Below the pieces are notes generated by a model. The model did no database searches. It worked only from the letters and a program-made list of their open reading frames with translations, and had not been told where the DNA came from. DNA of 11,005 bases from JBLHGN01 sp047616325 (lineage in GTDB: Bacteria > Pseudomonadota > Gammaproteobacteria > Pseudomonadales > Cellvibrionaceae): NCBI GenBank assembly GCA_047616325.1, contig JBLHGN010000108.1:1-11005 (forward strand). Direction: 5' to 3'. Both the position numbers and the translations under genes were made by a program. Shown here piece after piece: positions 1-6,844 of the stretch (within the stretch, counting starts at the first letter, position 1; every line of letters begins with the position of its first letter).

Positions 1-425
1 GATGAGCGCACCATGGGAACGCCGTCTACATATACAACCACTCGAGCATCGTTACCTATATTGCGGGAAAAGTCGCCAATGCCTCTTATGGCAATTTCGC
101 CGCGCGTATTGCGGCCGCCGCGTCCGAAGTTTATCGATGGGCTGGCGAATTCTAGATCACTCAGGTTAATTGCGGCGGCGTTTTTAATAAGTGCTTCGTC
201 TATCACCGCGATAGAAATAGGAACAGATACGAGTGTTTCCTCTCTCATTTGTGAAGTTACTATTACTTCTTCTGTGTCTGTTTCTTTAAGCGTGTTTTCC
301 GTATCGGAAGCCATACATATTAATGAATAAGAAAAAAGCAGCCACGCGAATGTGAGCTTAGGGGCGTAAGAACCAAGTTTCTTTTGGGCTTTTGGCGGCT
401 TTCTCGTCTTGAGTACTTCTCTCAT
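1..425 (-). CDS. TonB-dependent outer membrane receptor, N-terminal part (cut by window edge)
   Basis: Reading leftward from an ATG at 425, 141 codons are open and run off the window. The product starts with a basic stretch (residues 1-23), then a hydrophobic core (24-37) and a signal-peptidase-I-like site around MAS-D (residues 38-41), so export is likely. Residues 51-59 (TEEVIVTSQ) look like the TonB-box region. The following segment matches a receptor plug domain: VPISIAVID at 68-76, IRGIGDFS at 113-120 and VYVDGVP at 131-137. AGAGAG lies 6 nt before the ATG (plus-strand 432-437) and is a fair ribosome site. TonB-dependent receptors import siderophores, vitamin B12 or glycans across the outer membrane; the substrate cannot be told from this part. 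It is codirectional with the two signalling genes to its right, with a 129-bp gap, so it may have its own promoter. Confidence 0.88.
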   Translation of the reverse strand, partial: MREVLKTRKPPKAQKKLGSYAPKLTFAWLLFSYSLICMASDTENTLKETDTEEVIVTSQMREETLVSVPISIAVIDEALIKNAAAINLSDLEFASPSINFGRGGRNTRGEIAIRGIGDFSRNIGNDARVVVYVDGVPMVRS

Positions 426-490
426 GTTTAACTCTCTAATGGTCAATATATTGTTATATTTTTTATTATGGTTTAGTCGTATTACACTTT

Positions 491-521
491 TACAGCTGTA
501 TGTGTGGTCATTTTGAATGAC
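491..521. promoter_or_regulatory. Two adjacent short palindromes upstream of the receptor gene
   Basis: TACAGCTGTA (491-500) is a perfect 10-bp palindrome. Six bases further on, GTCATT-ttg-AATGAC (507-521) is a perfect inverted repeat. Both lie in the 129-bp gap 66-96 bp upstream of the receptor ATG at 425, where an operator could sit. AT-rich stretches between them and the gene (about 445-475) contain several weak -10-like hexamers on the minus strand, but no convincing -35/-10 pair. The second repeat could instead be a weak hairpin downstream of the 250-residue gene. A regulatory role is inference only. Confidence 0.25.
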
Positions 522-554
522 TCTTATTTTTCGGTAAAACTTAGATGAATGTAA

Positions 555-1307
555 TTACATTGTGTTTAGTGTCGAAAGAAGACGGGTAAACTCTTCTAGT
601 TTTAATGGCTTTTCTAAAAAACCGTTGAAGCCAGATTCACGTAGTTCGTCTTTTTTAGATTCTATGGGCATGTTGGTTAAGCCCAAAATTAAGGTGGACT
701 TCGGTATGCTCTGTCTAAGCCGTTGAGTGGTTTTTTGGCCTGTGAGTTTTGGCATTTGCATATCCATTAAAATCACATCGAAATAATTGGCGCTACAGCA
801 ATTTATAGCCCCAGGGCCAGATTTTTCGTGTTGTAAAATATGTTGCTCTCCCAATACGGCAGTACCTATGTCGTGGTGTATGTCTTCGTCGTCGACCAAA
901 AGTATGCGCAGAGCTTTTGCTGGTAAGTGATGCTCTATGTGGGTGGCTTCAGAAGATGTGCCATCGCCAATAGTGGTATGTTTGTCGGTCAATAGTTGGC
1001 TAGCTTTTGTTTGCTCGCTTTGTCGATACGGTGGGACGGCGTTTAAATCGTGCTTATATTGTTGCAGCGCATGTTGAATGGTGTGTAAGTTGTTGCGTAT
1101 CAATTCTGGGGCTTTTTCTAAGGCGATTTTGAATCGCGGAGGTATGCTTGTATCGTGCTCAGCGAGCAGTTTGGCAATAGTCGCAATGTGATCGTCTAAG
1201 AGTTTGGCGTTCATAAGGGCGATAGAAAGGGGCGTAGAGATGTTGTGTGCAAAAATTTCCGCAACGGAATGTGCTTTGCTTTCGGACTCTAGAGGTTTAT
1301 TGGCCAT
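555..1307 (-). CDS. H-box (DHp-like) plus receiver domain protein lacking an ATPase domain
   Basis: A 250-residue soluble protein. Residues 13-90 look like the two helices of a histidine-kinase dimerisation domain: H21 sits in HNISTPLS, close to the classical H-box (H-E/D-x-x-T-P-L) but with Asn in place of the acidic residue, and a second helix follows IPPRF at 55-59. A low-complexity linker (about 91-130) leads to a receiver domain at 132-250. Its acidic pocket is D139/D140, the phosphoacceptor is D182 (ILMDMQMP), the switch residue is T211 and the conserved lysine is K233 (LEKP). There is no N, G1 or G2 box, hence no kinase ATPase domain, and no DNA-binding domain. It may be a phosphorelay intermediate or a reduced hybrid kinase (inference). 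An in-frame TAG lies just upstream, so this is the first possible ATG; its ribosome site is weak. The 331-residue response regulator lies upstream on the same strand and is the likely partner. Confidence 0.85.
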   Translation of the reverse strand: MANKPLESESKAHSVAEIFAHNISTPLSIALMNAKLLDDHIATIAKLLAEHDTSIPPRFKIALEKAPELIRNNLHTIQHALQQYKHDLNAVPPYRQSEQTKASQLLTDKHTTIGDGTSSEATHIEHHLPAKALRILLVDDEDIHHDIGTAVLGEQHILQHEKSGPGAINCCSANYFDVILMDMQMPKLTGQKTTQRLRQSIPKSTLILGLTNMPIESKKDELRESGFNGFLEKPLKLEEFTRLLSTLNTM

Positions 1308-1336
1308 AGTAATCGCTTCGTAATTTTTCTATTTAG

Positions 1337-1438
1337 AGTCGGGCTAACATGGTCTGGCTAACGTAGTCGTTCTAACACAATCGTCTAACATAGCCGGGCT
1401 AACATAGTCGGGCTAACACAGTCGGTCTAATGCAGTCG
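1337..1438. repeat. 14-bp tandem repeat array, about seven copies
   Basis: On the plus strand the unit is close to GGCTAACATAGTCG. Copies start at 1342, 1356, 1370 (13 bp), 1383, 1397, 1411 and 1425, preceded by a degenerate partial copy. The core CTAA is present in every copy, and variation is concentrated in the first two bases of the unit and the three bases after CTAAC or CTAAT. The array fills most of the 119-bp gap between the two signalling genes. It enters the 3' end of the 331-residue gene, where its CTA (TAG on the minus strand) provides the stop codon. The unit is not a multiple of three, and there are no spacers, so this is not a CRISPR. Confidence 0.9.
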
Positions 1439-2422
1439 GTTAGAGGGCATATTTAAATACTCGGCGTAGCTGGTGAGACACTGGTACTTTTTTTCTATGA
1501 TGGCGCAGCAGTATTCTTGCTTTCCTTGCACAGAAATTATTGGGTAGGTGTGTTCGCGCCAGTTTTTAATATGTTGCGCCTCAAAGCAGCCCTCCTGGTT
1601 TTGGAAGAATGGAATGTGATTTCCGCCTTTAAGCGTATTGATACAGTCTTGTGACATAGACGACTTCAGCGTTCCTTCCACCATTTCAGCTAATACCGCA
1701 TCAAGTTCGGCGCGGGTGTAAATTATTAGCCGGCTCATCACTCCATTGCGGTCTATAAGCAGGAAACCGTTGGGGTTTGTCACATAATAATACTCAACGA
1801 CGTTAAAGTCTTCACATTTCTGCTCAAAAAAGTCGGCGAACTCGGGGTCAAACAAGAAGGGCATTTGCAATTGTGCCTCTCTGTTAGTGAGCGGCAGCGT
1901 GTCCATAAAATATCGACTGGTTAACGTGCTAATGATTGTATTTAAGCGCGTTGCCAGATCGTCTTCACTTTTATCAATATAAAAGTCGATAAGGTCTGAG
2001 TTGAGTGCGTTTATGGCTTGTTTTTCGTTGGCGACACCGGTGAGTAGTATCTTTTTAGTATGGGCATGACTTAGCTGCGAGCAAAGTTCCAGCCCATTCA
2101 AATGGGGCATGCTAAAGTCCACCACCACCACACAGGGTTTTGAGAAGCGATTTAGGTTGTTGAGCCGTTCGCACACTTGGTGTTGAGGCAGTGAAAGTTT
2201 GTGCGGTACATCGATATTGGCGGAGAATATAGCGCCTTTGGCGAAATTTTCACTTAGTTTCGATTGCGCTTCAATGTACGCCAGCCCCTCGTGCGGGTCG
2301 TCAAAAGTTTTAAACGAACCGGGTTCAGACTGGAGCGTAAGCGATGTTAAAAAATCTTTATTGTCGTCTATAAATACCGTGGTGGTGGGGTGGCAGAAAA
2401 GGCTAAATTCAGGTTTTTCCAT
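1427..2422 (-). CDS. Response regulator with enlarged receiver and unnamed C-terminal domain
   Basis: A 331-residue soluble protein. The N-terminal receiver has acidic residues D19/D20 (FIDDNKD), phosphoacceptor D102 (VVVVDFSMP), T128 (LLTGV) and K151 (YIDKSEDD). D20 to D102 is 82 residues, about twice the usual distance, so the domain carries an insertion of roughly 40 residues (about 55-95). After a linker, residues 190-315 form a domain I cannot name. Its landmarks are DPEFADFFEQ (192-201), EYYYVTNPNGFLLIDRNG (210-227), IPFF (269-272) and W288. I recall uncharacterised proteobacterial response regulators with a similar tail, but could not check this. No helix-turn-helix, GGDEF, EAL or HD-GYP motif is visible, so the output is probably protein-protein or ligand-dependent. 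The ATG is preceded by AAGAGA on the minus strand. The stop codon lies inside the 14-bp repeat array. The gene is divergent from flhA and probably paired with the H-box/receiver gene downstream. Confidence 0.85.
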   Translation of the reverse strand: MEKPEFSLFCHPTTTVFIDDNKDFLTSLTLQSEPGSFKTFDDPHEGLAYIEAQSKLSENFAKGAIFSANIDVPHKLSLPQHQVCERLNNLNRFSKPCVVVVDFSMPHLNGLELCSQLSHAHTKKILLTGVANEKQAINALNSDLIDFYIDKSEDDLATRLNTIISTLTSRYFMDTLPLTNREAQLQMPFLFDPEFADFFEQKCEDFNVVEYYYVTNPNGFLLIDRNGVMSRLIIYTRAELDAVLAEMVEGTLKSSMSQDCINTLKGGNHIPFFQNQEGCFEAQHIKNWREHTYPIISVQGKQEYCCAIIEKKYQCLTSYAEYLNMPSNRLH

Positions 2423-2931
2423 GTTTCATGTCTCTTTCACAGCAGGTGTTGACTGCACTATTGATTCTCGTGCTGTTTTAGCGCGCTTGCATAGGTTTTT
2501 GTAGTGTTGATTTGGCAATGTTATTTAGATGTTTAAGTATTGCCGATGTCTGGCTTGCTCGAATGGACTTATTTTATCTTTATTGAAAGAATATTGCCGC
2601 ACATTAACGCATTTTCCCATTATTTTTAATGGCAAGTGCTCTTGCATCATGAGTATTGAAAGTTGCTGGGTCGCTTTCGTCATCTATGTGGCGCAATCTG
2701 GCTCTTGTGGCGGCCTGTTTATCGTTGTGGCTACTAAGTCCATGAGAGTGGATCTAGGCAAAAGCCAGGCGTCACATTGTCCCACGTTCGGTTCGTTGAC
2801 TTTTTTGCTTGCTATATGGGCTAGGGCGCAAGAGGGAAGAGGGAAAAATAAATCACAGGGTAGGTATGCTTTTTGCGATGACATCCGAAGTGGCGCGTAT
2901 TCGCCAATAAATTGTCTTTGTAGAGGGCCTT
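2423..2931. other. Divergent intergenic region before flhA, no convincing gene
   Basis: These 509 bp separate the leftward response regulator gene from flhA. Open frames exist on both strands (for example 2529-2951 plus and 2684-2884 minus), but their products are Cys-rich or arbitrary in composition, show no domain and lack a good ribosome site. The region must hold promoters for both directions; the only one I can point to is the sigma-54-like site at 2862-2877. Small inverted repeats are GCAAG-tgct-CTTGC (2632-2645) and TGGCG-cgtatt-CGCCA (2891-2906); the second would lie in the flhA leader. In Pseudomonas aeruginosa flhB lies a few genes upstream of flhA; here it is not within the window. 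Confidence 0.6.
2862..2877 (+). promoter_or_regulatory. Candidate sigma-54 promoter for flhA
   Basis: AGGTATGCTTTTTGCG has GG at 2863-2864 and GC at 2875-2876 with exactly 10 bases between, the invariant sigma-54 spacing, and the -12 part reads TTTTTGC. The -24 part is a poorer match to TGGCACG (GG, A and G fit). Transcription would start near 2888, giving a leader of about 44 nt before the flhA ATG. In P. aeruginosa the flhA-flhF-fleN operon depends on RpoN and FleQ, which makes this location plausible. No FleQ site was recognised. Confidence 0.45.
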
Positions 2932-5169
2932 ATGGCAGGACCGTTTTTTGAACACCTAAAAACACTTCCCGGAACGATAACCGGGGCTTCGGCCTTAGAG
3001 AGTGTTCAGAGTGTGGGGCGCGGAAATTTAAGTGTGCCAATTCTATTGTTGGCACTGTTAGGCATGATGATTTTGCCGCTGCCAGCCTTTATGTTGGACG
3101 CTTTTTTCTCCTTTAATATTGCCCTTTCCATCGTGGTTTTGTTGGTTGCCGTCTATTCGTTGAGGCCGCTAGATTTTGCTGTATTTCCTACCATTCTTCT
3201 CATCGCTACGCTGCTACGACTGGCGCTTAATGTAGCCTCTACGCGCGTGGTGTTGCTAGAGGGCCACAAGGGCGGTGATGCCGCAGGTAAAGTGATTCAG
3301 GCCTTTGGCGAGGTGGTGATTGGCGGTAACTATGCCGTTGGTTTGGTGGTGTTTATTATTCTTATCATCATCAATTTCGTGGTGGTTACCAAGGGTGCGG
3401 GGCGCATTTCTGAGGTTAGCGCACGCTTTACTTTGGATGCTATGCCTGGCAAGCAAATGGCCATTGATGCCGATTTAAACGCGGGCGTGATCGATCAAGA
3501 CGAAGCCAGAACCAGAAGGGCTGATGTATCCTCTGAGGCGGATTTTTACGGGGCGATGGACGGTGCCAGTAAGTTTGTGCGCGGTGACTCGGTGGCCGGC
3601 ATTTTAATTCTTATTATCAATATTGTTGGTGGTTTGGGCGTGGGCATGGTGCAACATCAGCTTGAGATAGCCGACGCCACCGAAAAATATGTGTTGCTTA
3701 CCATTGGTGACGGTTTAGTGGCGCAAATCCCTTCTCTTTTACTCTCGGTGGCCGCGGCCATTATGGTAACTCGGGTTAATAGCTCTGAAGATATGAATCG
3801 TCAGGTTATATCGCAAATGTTTGAGTCTCCCAAGGCGCTTGCCGTAGCCGCCTGTATTTTGCTATTGATGGGTGTGGTTCCCGGTATGCCCCATGTGTCT
3901 TTTCTGAGCCTTGCCTTTATATGTGGTTTTTTGGCCTATTTCATTAATTATCGGCGCCAGCTAGCAGAGGTGGTGGACGAGGGTGGGTTTAATGCGCGCC
4001 CAGCGGGTACGGGTAGCAATGGGATTAAAAACATTCCCACGGCACCTTCTTCACCGCAGATGCTCGACCACAAATCTGCGCCTGGAGCTAAGGCCGAAAC
4101 AAGTGAGGTAAGTTGGAGCGATGTTCAACCAGTGGATATTATTGGCTTGGAAGTGGGCTATCGTTTAATTCCCTTGGTGGATAAGTCGCAAAACGGCGAA
4201 TTGTTGGGGCGCATTAAGGGTGTGCGCAAAAAGCTTTCTCAAGATCTGGGGTTTTTGATACCGGCAGTACACATTCGCGACAACTTAGATTTGTTGCCCA
4301 GCGCCTATCGAATAACCCTAATGGGGGTAACCGTAGGTGAGGGCGAGGTGTTCCCCGATAAGTTTATGGCCATTAACCCAGGCCAAGTGTTTGGCAAGCT
4401 AGAAGGTGTGAAAACGGTAGACCCCGCGTTTGGTTTAGAGGCCATATGGATTGAAGACGCGAAAAAGGATCAAGCGCAAACCCTCGGATATACCGTGGTA
4501 GACCCAAGTACGGTGGTGGCTACTCATTTGAATCAGATCATACAAAACCACACCCACGAGTTAATCGGTCATGAAGACATTCAAAAATGGTTAGATCTCT
4601 TAACCGAAAAATCGCCTAAATTAGTCGAAGAACTTATCCCCAATACCATTTCCATTAATCAGTTGTTAAAAACACTGCAGGCACTGCTGCGCGAGCAAGT
4701 ACCCATAAGGGATATGCGCACTATTGCTGAATCGCTCGCTGCCCACGGCTCAAAGAATTCAGATACGGCCTCATTAACGGCAATTGCTCGCCATGCACTG
4801 GCGCGTCAAATTGTGCAGAGCATTATCGGGCAGGAGTCTAATATTCCCGTAATTACCTTGGACCCAGGGTTGGAACAGTTGTTGCTTCAGTCGGTTCAAC
4901 AAGCACAAAAATCTGGCGCCGACGACAGTGCCTTTATAGAACCCAAGTTGGCAGAAAAAATGAACAACGCCTTAGTGCATACAGCTAAACAGCAAGAGGC
5001 CATGGGTAAAGCCATTATTCTTTTGGTGGCCGCACCGCTAAGGCATATGTTGCATCAGTTCGTTAAATTTAATATTCCGGATATGAAGGTTTTGGCCTAC
5101 AACGAAATTCCAGACAATAAGCAAATTACCATTGAAGCCAGCGTTGGCGCTGACTTGGTTAAAGGCTAA
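2932..5169 (+). CDS. flhA: Flagellar type III export gate protein FlhA
   Basis: FlhA forms the nonameric inner-membrane ring of the flagellar export apparatus and docks export substrates through its cytoplasmic domain. The 745-residue product starts with a non-conserved segment of about 30 residues, then VGRGNLSVP and about eight hydrophobic segments between 36 and 340. The cytoplasmic loop between them carries the family signature RISEVSARFTLDAMPGKQ (158-175) and FYGAMDGASKFVRGD (205-219). After the last membrane segment comes a Gly/Ser/Pro-rich linker (about 350-395), then the soluble domain to 745, ending in NKQITIEASVGADLVKG. It is somewhat longer than the usual roughly 690-700 residues because of the N-terminal extension and linker. 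The ATG has AGAGGG 4 nt upstream. It opens the flhA-flhF-fleN-fliA gene run, with flhF 33 bp behind. Confidence 0.97.
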   Translation: MAGPFFEHLKTLPGTITGASALESVQSVGRGNLSVPILLLALLGMMILPLPAFMLDAFFSFNIALSIVVLLVAVYSLRPLDFAVFPTILLIATLLRLALNVASTRVVLLEGHKGGDAAGKVIQAFGEVVIGGNYAVGLVVFIILIIINFVVVTKGAGRISEVSARFTLDAMPGKQMAIDADLNAGVIDQDEARTRRADVSSEADFYGAMDGASKFVRGDSVAGILILIINIVGGLGVGMVQHQLEIADATEKYVLLTIGDGLVAQIPSLLLSVAAAIMVTRVNSSEDMNRQVISQMFESPKALAVAACILLLMGVVPGMPHVSFLSLAFICGFLAYFINYRRQLAEVVDEGGFNARPAGTGSNGIKNIPTAPSSPQMLDHKSAPGAKAETSEVSWSDVQPVDIIGLEVGYRLIPLVDKSQNGELLGRIKGVRKKLSQDLGFLIPAVHIRDNLDLLPSAYRITLMGVTVGEGEVFPDKFMAINPGQVFGKLEGVKTVDPAFGLEAIWIEDAKKDQAQTLGYTVVDPSTVVATHLNQIIQNHTHELIGHEDIQKWLDLLTEKSPKLVEELIPNTISINQLLKTLQALLREQVPIRDMRTIAESLAAHGSKNSDTASLTAIARHALARQIVQSIIGQESNIPVITLDPGLEQLLLQSVQQAQKSGADDSAFIEPKLAEKMNNALVHTAKQQEAMGKAIILLVAAPLRHMLHQFVKFNIPDMKVLAYNEIPDNKQITIEASVGADLVKG

Positions 5170-5176
5170 AGTTCAA

Positions 5177-5189
5177 AGGGTAACACCCT
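5177..5189 (+). other. Small hairpin just before the flhF ribosome site
   Basis: AGGGT-aac-ACCCT is a perfect 5-bp inverted repeat with a 3-nt loop. It lies in the 33-nt gap between flhA and flhF, directly before the flhF Shine-Dalgarno GGAG (5190-5193 region). No U-run follows, so it is not an intrinsic terminator. It may influence flhF translation or mRNA stability, but could be chance. Confidence 0.3.
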
Positions 5190-5202
5190 GGAGAAGTAAA
5201 TT

Positions 5203-6735
5203 ATGAATGAACATCCTCACCAGTTGGTAAAGCGATTTGTTGCGCCCACCATGAGTAAGGCGCTGGAACTTGTGCAGCAAGAGCTTGGCCCGGAAGCGGT
5301 TATACTTTCCAGTAAGCGTGTGGCTAAGGGCGTGGAAATTGTGACCTCTTTGGAGCCGGACCTTCCCACCCGTGGCATTGATGTGCGGCGAGAATTTGGA
5401 CGTAATTTTGACGCCGAGCAAGATCGTGCAATGTCTAGCGATTCTGCCTGGCGTTCCCAGGCCGGGGTTGAAAAAGCAGCGGCTTCCTATGGCGGGCGCG
5501 TAGAAAAAAATGGCATCGGCGGCACTCAGCGCAAATCGGGTGAGCAGCTGGCGCATGAAATAGAGCTGGCCAGAGAAAGAATGTTTGCAGCCAAGCGCTT
5601 TGCCAAAGCCCAGTCGGAAGGTGAGGAGCCGCAATATTCCAATGAGGCGCGCAATAACGAGCACGCCCGTGGTAATAAGGGTTATGCTGAGGCCGGCTAC
5701 CAAAATAAAGAACGCAGCGATTCTGTAAATCGACCCATCGAATCTCAGTTCAGTCAAGACCTGGCGTCGGCTTATGTGCCGCCCTCTGATCGCGGCAATG
5801 ACAATGCGCGCTTAAATGACCTACAGGGTGAATTGGCCGATATGAGAATGTTACTCGAGCAACAGCTGTGGCATATGACCGAGAAATCGCATCAATTTGG
5901 AGCAAATAGCACCCCTCATCAAATTAACATGCAAGTGCAACCCTCGGTGGTTAACGAGCATCTTAAACGTCTGGGTTTGTCGGACACCTTGGTGCAAGAA
6001 CTGGCAGCAAATATCGGCCCCCAGGCCCGCGCAAGTGTTGCTTGGCGGGATTGTATGGCGCAATTGGCTCATCGCATTCCCGTATCTCGCGAGTCCATTC
6101 TAGACGGCCCTGGCGTATACGCCTTTGTCGGTCAGACTGGAGTCGGTAAAACCACCACTATCGCCAAGCTGGCTGCACAATATGTACTTAAACACGGCTC
6201 TGGTCAGGTCGCCCTAGTAACCACGGATACATACCGGGTAGGCGCCTACGACCAGCTGCGCTCCATGGGAAAAATACTCAATGTGCCCGTTAAGGTAGTG
6301 GACGGCGACAATAGCTTGCTCACGGTGTTGTCCAGTTTGCGCCAATTTCCCTTGATTTTGATAGATACGGCAGGTTTTCGTCACGGCGATCCTCTGCTTA
6401 AAGCCCAGCTCGCCCAGTTAGATGCCAGTCCAATGATTAAGCGGGTACTGGTGCTCTCTTGTAATAGTCAGCTTCCCACCATGAAGGCCTCCATTCATGC
6501 GCATTCTGGCACCAAAGACTTACACTCCTGCGTGTTGACCAAGCTCGACGAGTCCGCCACTTTGGGTGAAGCCCTCAGTGTAATTGTGCAACAACAGCTG
6601 CCGGTAGCCTATATAAGCGAAGGGCAAGAAATACCCAAAGACATTGCACGGGCAAGTGGCCACGGCCTTGTGGCAAAGGCTGTGGCGGCAATAAAAAGCC
6701 AGACGAACGCATACGATCATGCAAATGCGTTTTAA
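5203..6735 (+). CDS. flhF: Flagellar biosynthesis SRP-family GTPase FlhF
   Basis: FlhF is a GTPase related to Ffh and FtsY that recruits the first basal-body parts to the cell pole and so fixes flagellar position. The product has 510 residues. The N-terminal B domain begins VKRFVAPTMSKALELVQ, with the conserved ELGPEAVILSSK at 27-38, then a long polar, poorly conserved stretch (about 60-240). The N domain follows (about 245-300), then the G domain: P-loop GQTGVGKTT at 310-318, TTDTYRVGAYDQL at 340-352, IDTAG at 387-391 and TKLDE at 446-450, with the closing SEGQEIPKDI at 472-481. It is longer than the usual roughly 430-480 residues because of the polar B-domain linker. GGAG precedes the ATG. 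fleN, its partner in number control, follows. Confidence 0.96.
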   Translation: MNEHPHQLVKRFVAPTMSKALELVQQELGPEAVILSSKRVAKGVEIVTSLEPDLPTRGIDVRREFGRNFDAEQDRAMSSDSAWRSQAGVEKAAASYGGRVEKNGIGGTQRKSGEQLAHEIELARERMFAAKRFAKAQSEGEEPQYSNEARNNEHARGNKGYAEAGYQNKERSDSVNRPIESQFSQDLASAYVPPSDRGNDNARLNDLQGELADMRMLLEQQLWHMTEKSHQFGANSTPHQINMQVQPSVVNEHLKRLGLSDTLVQELAANIGPQARASVAWRDCMAQLAHRIPVSRESILDGPGVYAFVGQTGVGKTTTIAKLAAQYVLKHGSGQVALVTTDTYRVGAYDQLRSMGKILNVPVKVVDGDNSLLTVLSSLRQFPLILIDTAGFRHGDPLLKAQLAQLDASPMIKRVLVLSCNSQLPTMKASIHAHSGTKDLHSCVLTKLDESATLGEALSVIVQQQLPVAYISEGQEIPKDIARASGHGLVAKAVAAIKSQTNAYDHANAF

Positions 6736-6743
6736 CGCCTATA

Positions 6744-6760
6744 CTTGGTAAAATACCAAG
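6744..6760 (+). other. Perfect hairpin between flhF and fleN
   Basis: CTTGGTA-aaa-TACCAAG is a perfect 7-bp inverted repeat with a 3-base loop, starting 9 bp after the flhF stop codon. No T-run follows, so an intrinsic terminator is unlikely. It could be an mRNA processing or stability element at the flhF 3' end, separating FlhF from FleN dosage (inference). A second TACCAA at 6791-6796 could pair with the 5' arm as an alternative. Confidence 0.4.
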
Positions 6761-6784
6761 CCCGAAAAACGACAGGGAGTGGAA

Positions 6785-6844
6785 GTGGCGTACCAAATTC
6801 CCCAAGGTTTGCTACAGTTAGTGAATAGCATGCACATTGAATAA
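6785..6844 (+). CDS. Possible 19-codon leader ORF before fleN
   Basis: A GTG at 6785 preceded by AGGGAG (6774-6779, 5 nt spacing) opens a 19-codon frame, encoding (M)AYQIPQGLLQLVNSMHIE and ending TAA at 6842-6844. The stop lies 16 nt before the preferred fleN ATG at 6861. It is the best ribosome site in the 125-bp flhF-fleN gap, better than that of fleN itself. It may be a leader peptide that couples or tunes fleN translation, or a chance frame. No homologue is recognised. Confidence 0.25.
   Translation: MAYQIPQGLLQLVNSMHIE

Noticed and set aside
13..330. Plus-strand 105-codon open frame
   Set aside because: It lies opposite the TonB-dependent receptor, whose minus-strand frame shows clear signal peptide and plug motifs.
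471..485. TAATACGACT on the minus strand, like the first bases of a T7 promoter
   Set aside because: The match stops after ten bases and the initiating part is missing; no phage context.
1337..1438. CRISPR array
   Set aside because: Units are 14 bp, directly adjacent, with no unique spacers and no cas genes.
2630..2646. TGGCAAGTGCTCTTGCA as a sigma-54 promoter
   Set aside because: It resembles the consensus, but GG and GC are 11 bases apart rather than 10, which sigma-54 does not usually tolerate; it is also nearly 290 bp from flhA.
2757..2773. Second GG-N10-GC match (AGGCAAAAGCCAGGCG)
   Set aside because: The -12 part lacks TTGC, so only the spacing fits.
2529..2951. Plus-strand 140-codon open frame before flhA
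   Set aside because: The product is Cys-rich with no domain, has no ribosome site and overlaps the flhA start and candidate promoter.
5173..5757. Minus-strand 194-codon open frame opposite flhF
   Set aside because: It is a shadow of the flhF coding strand with no recognisable domain or start signal.
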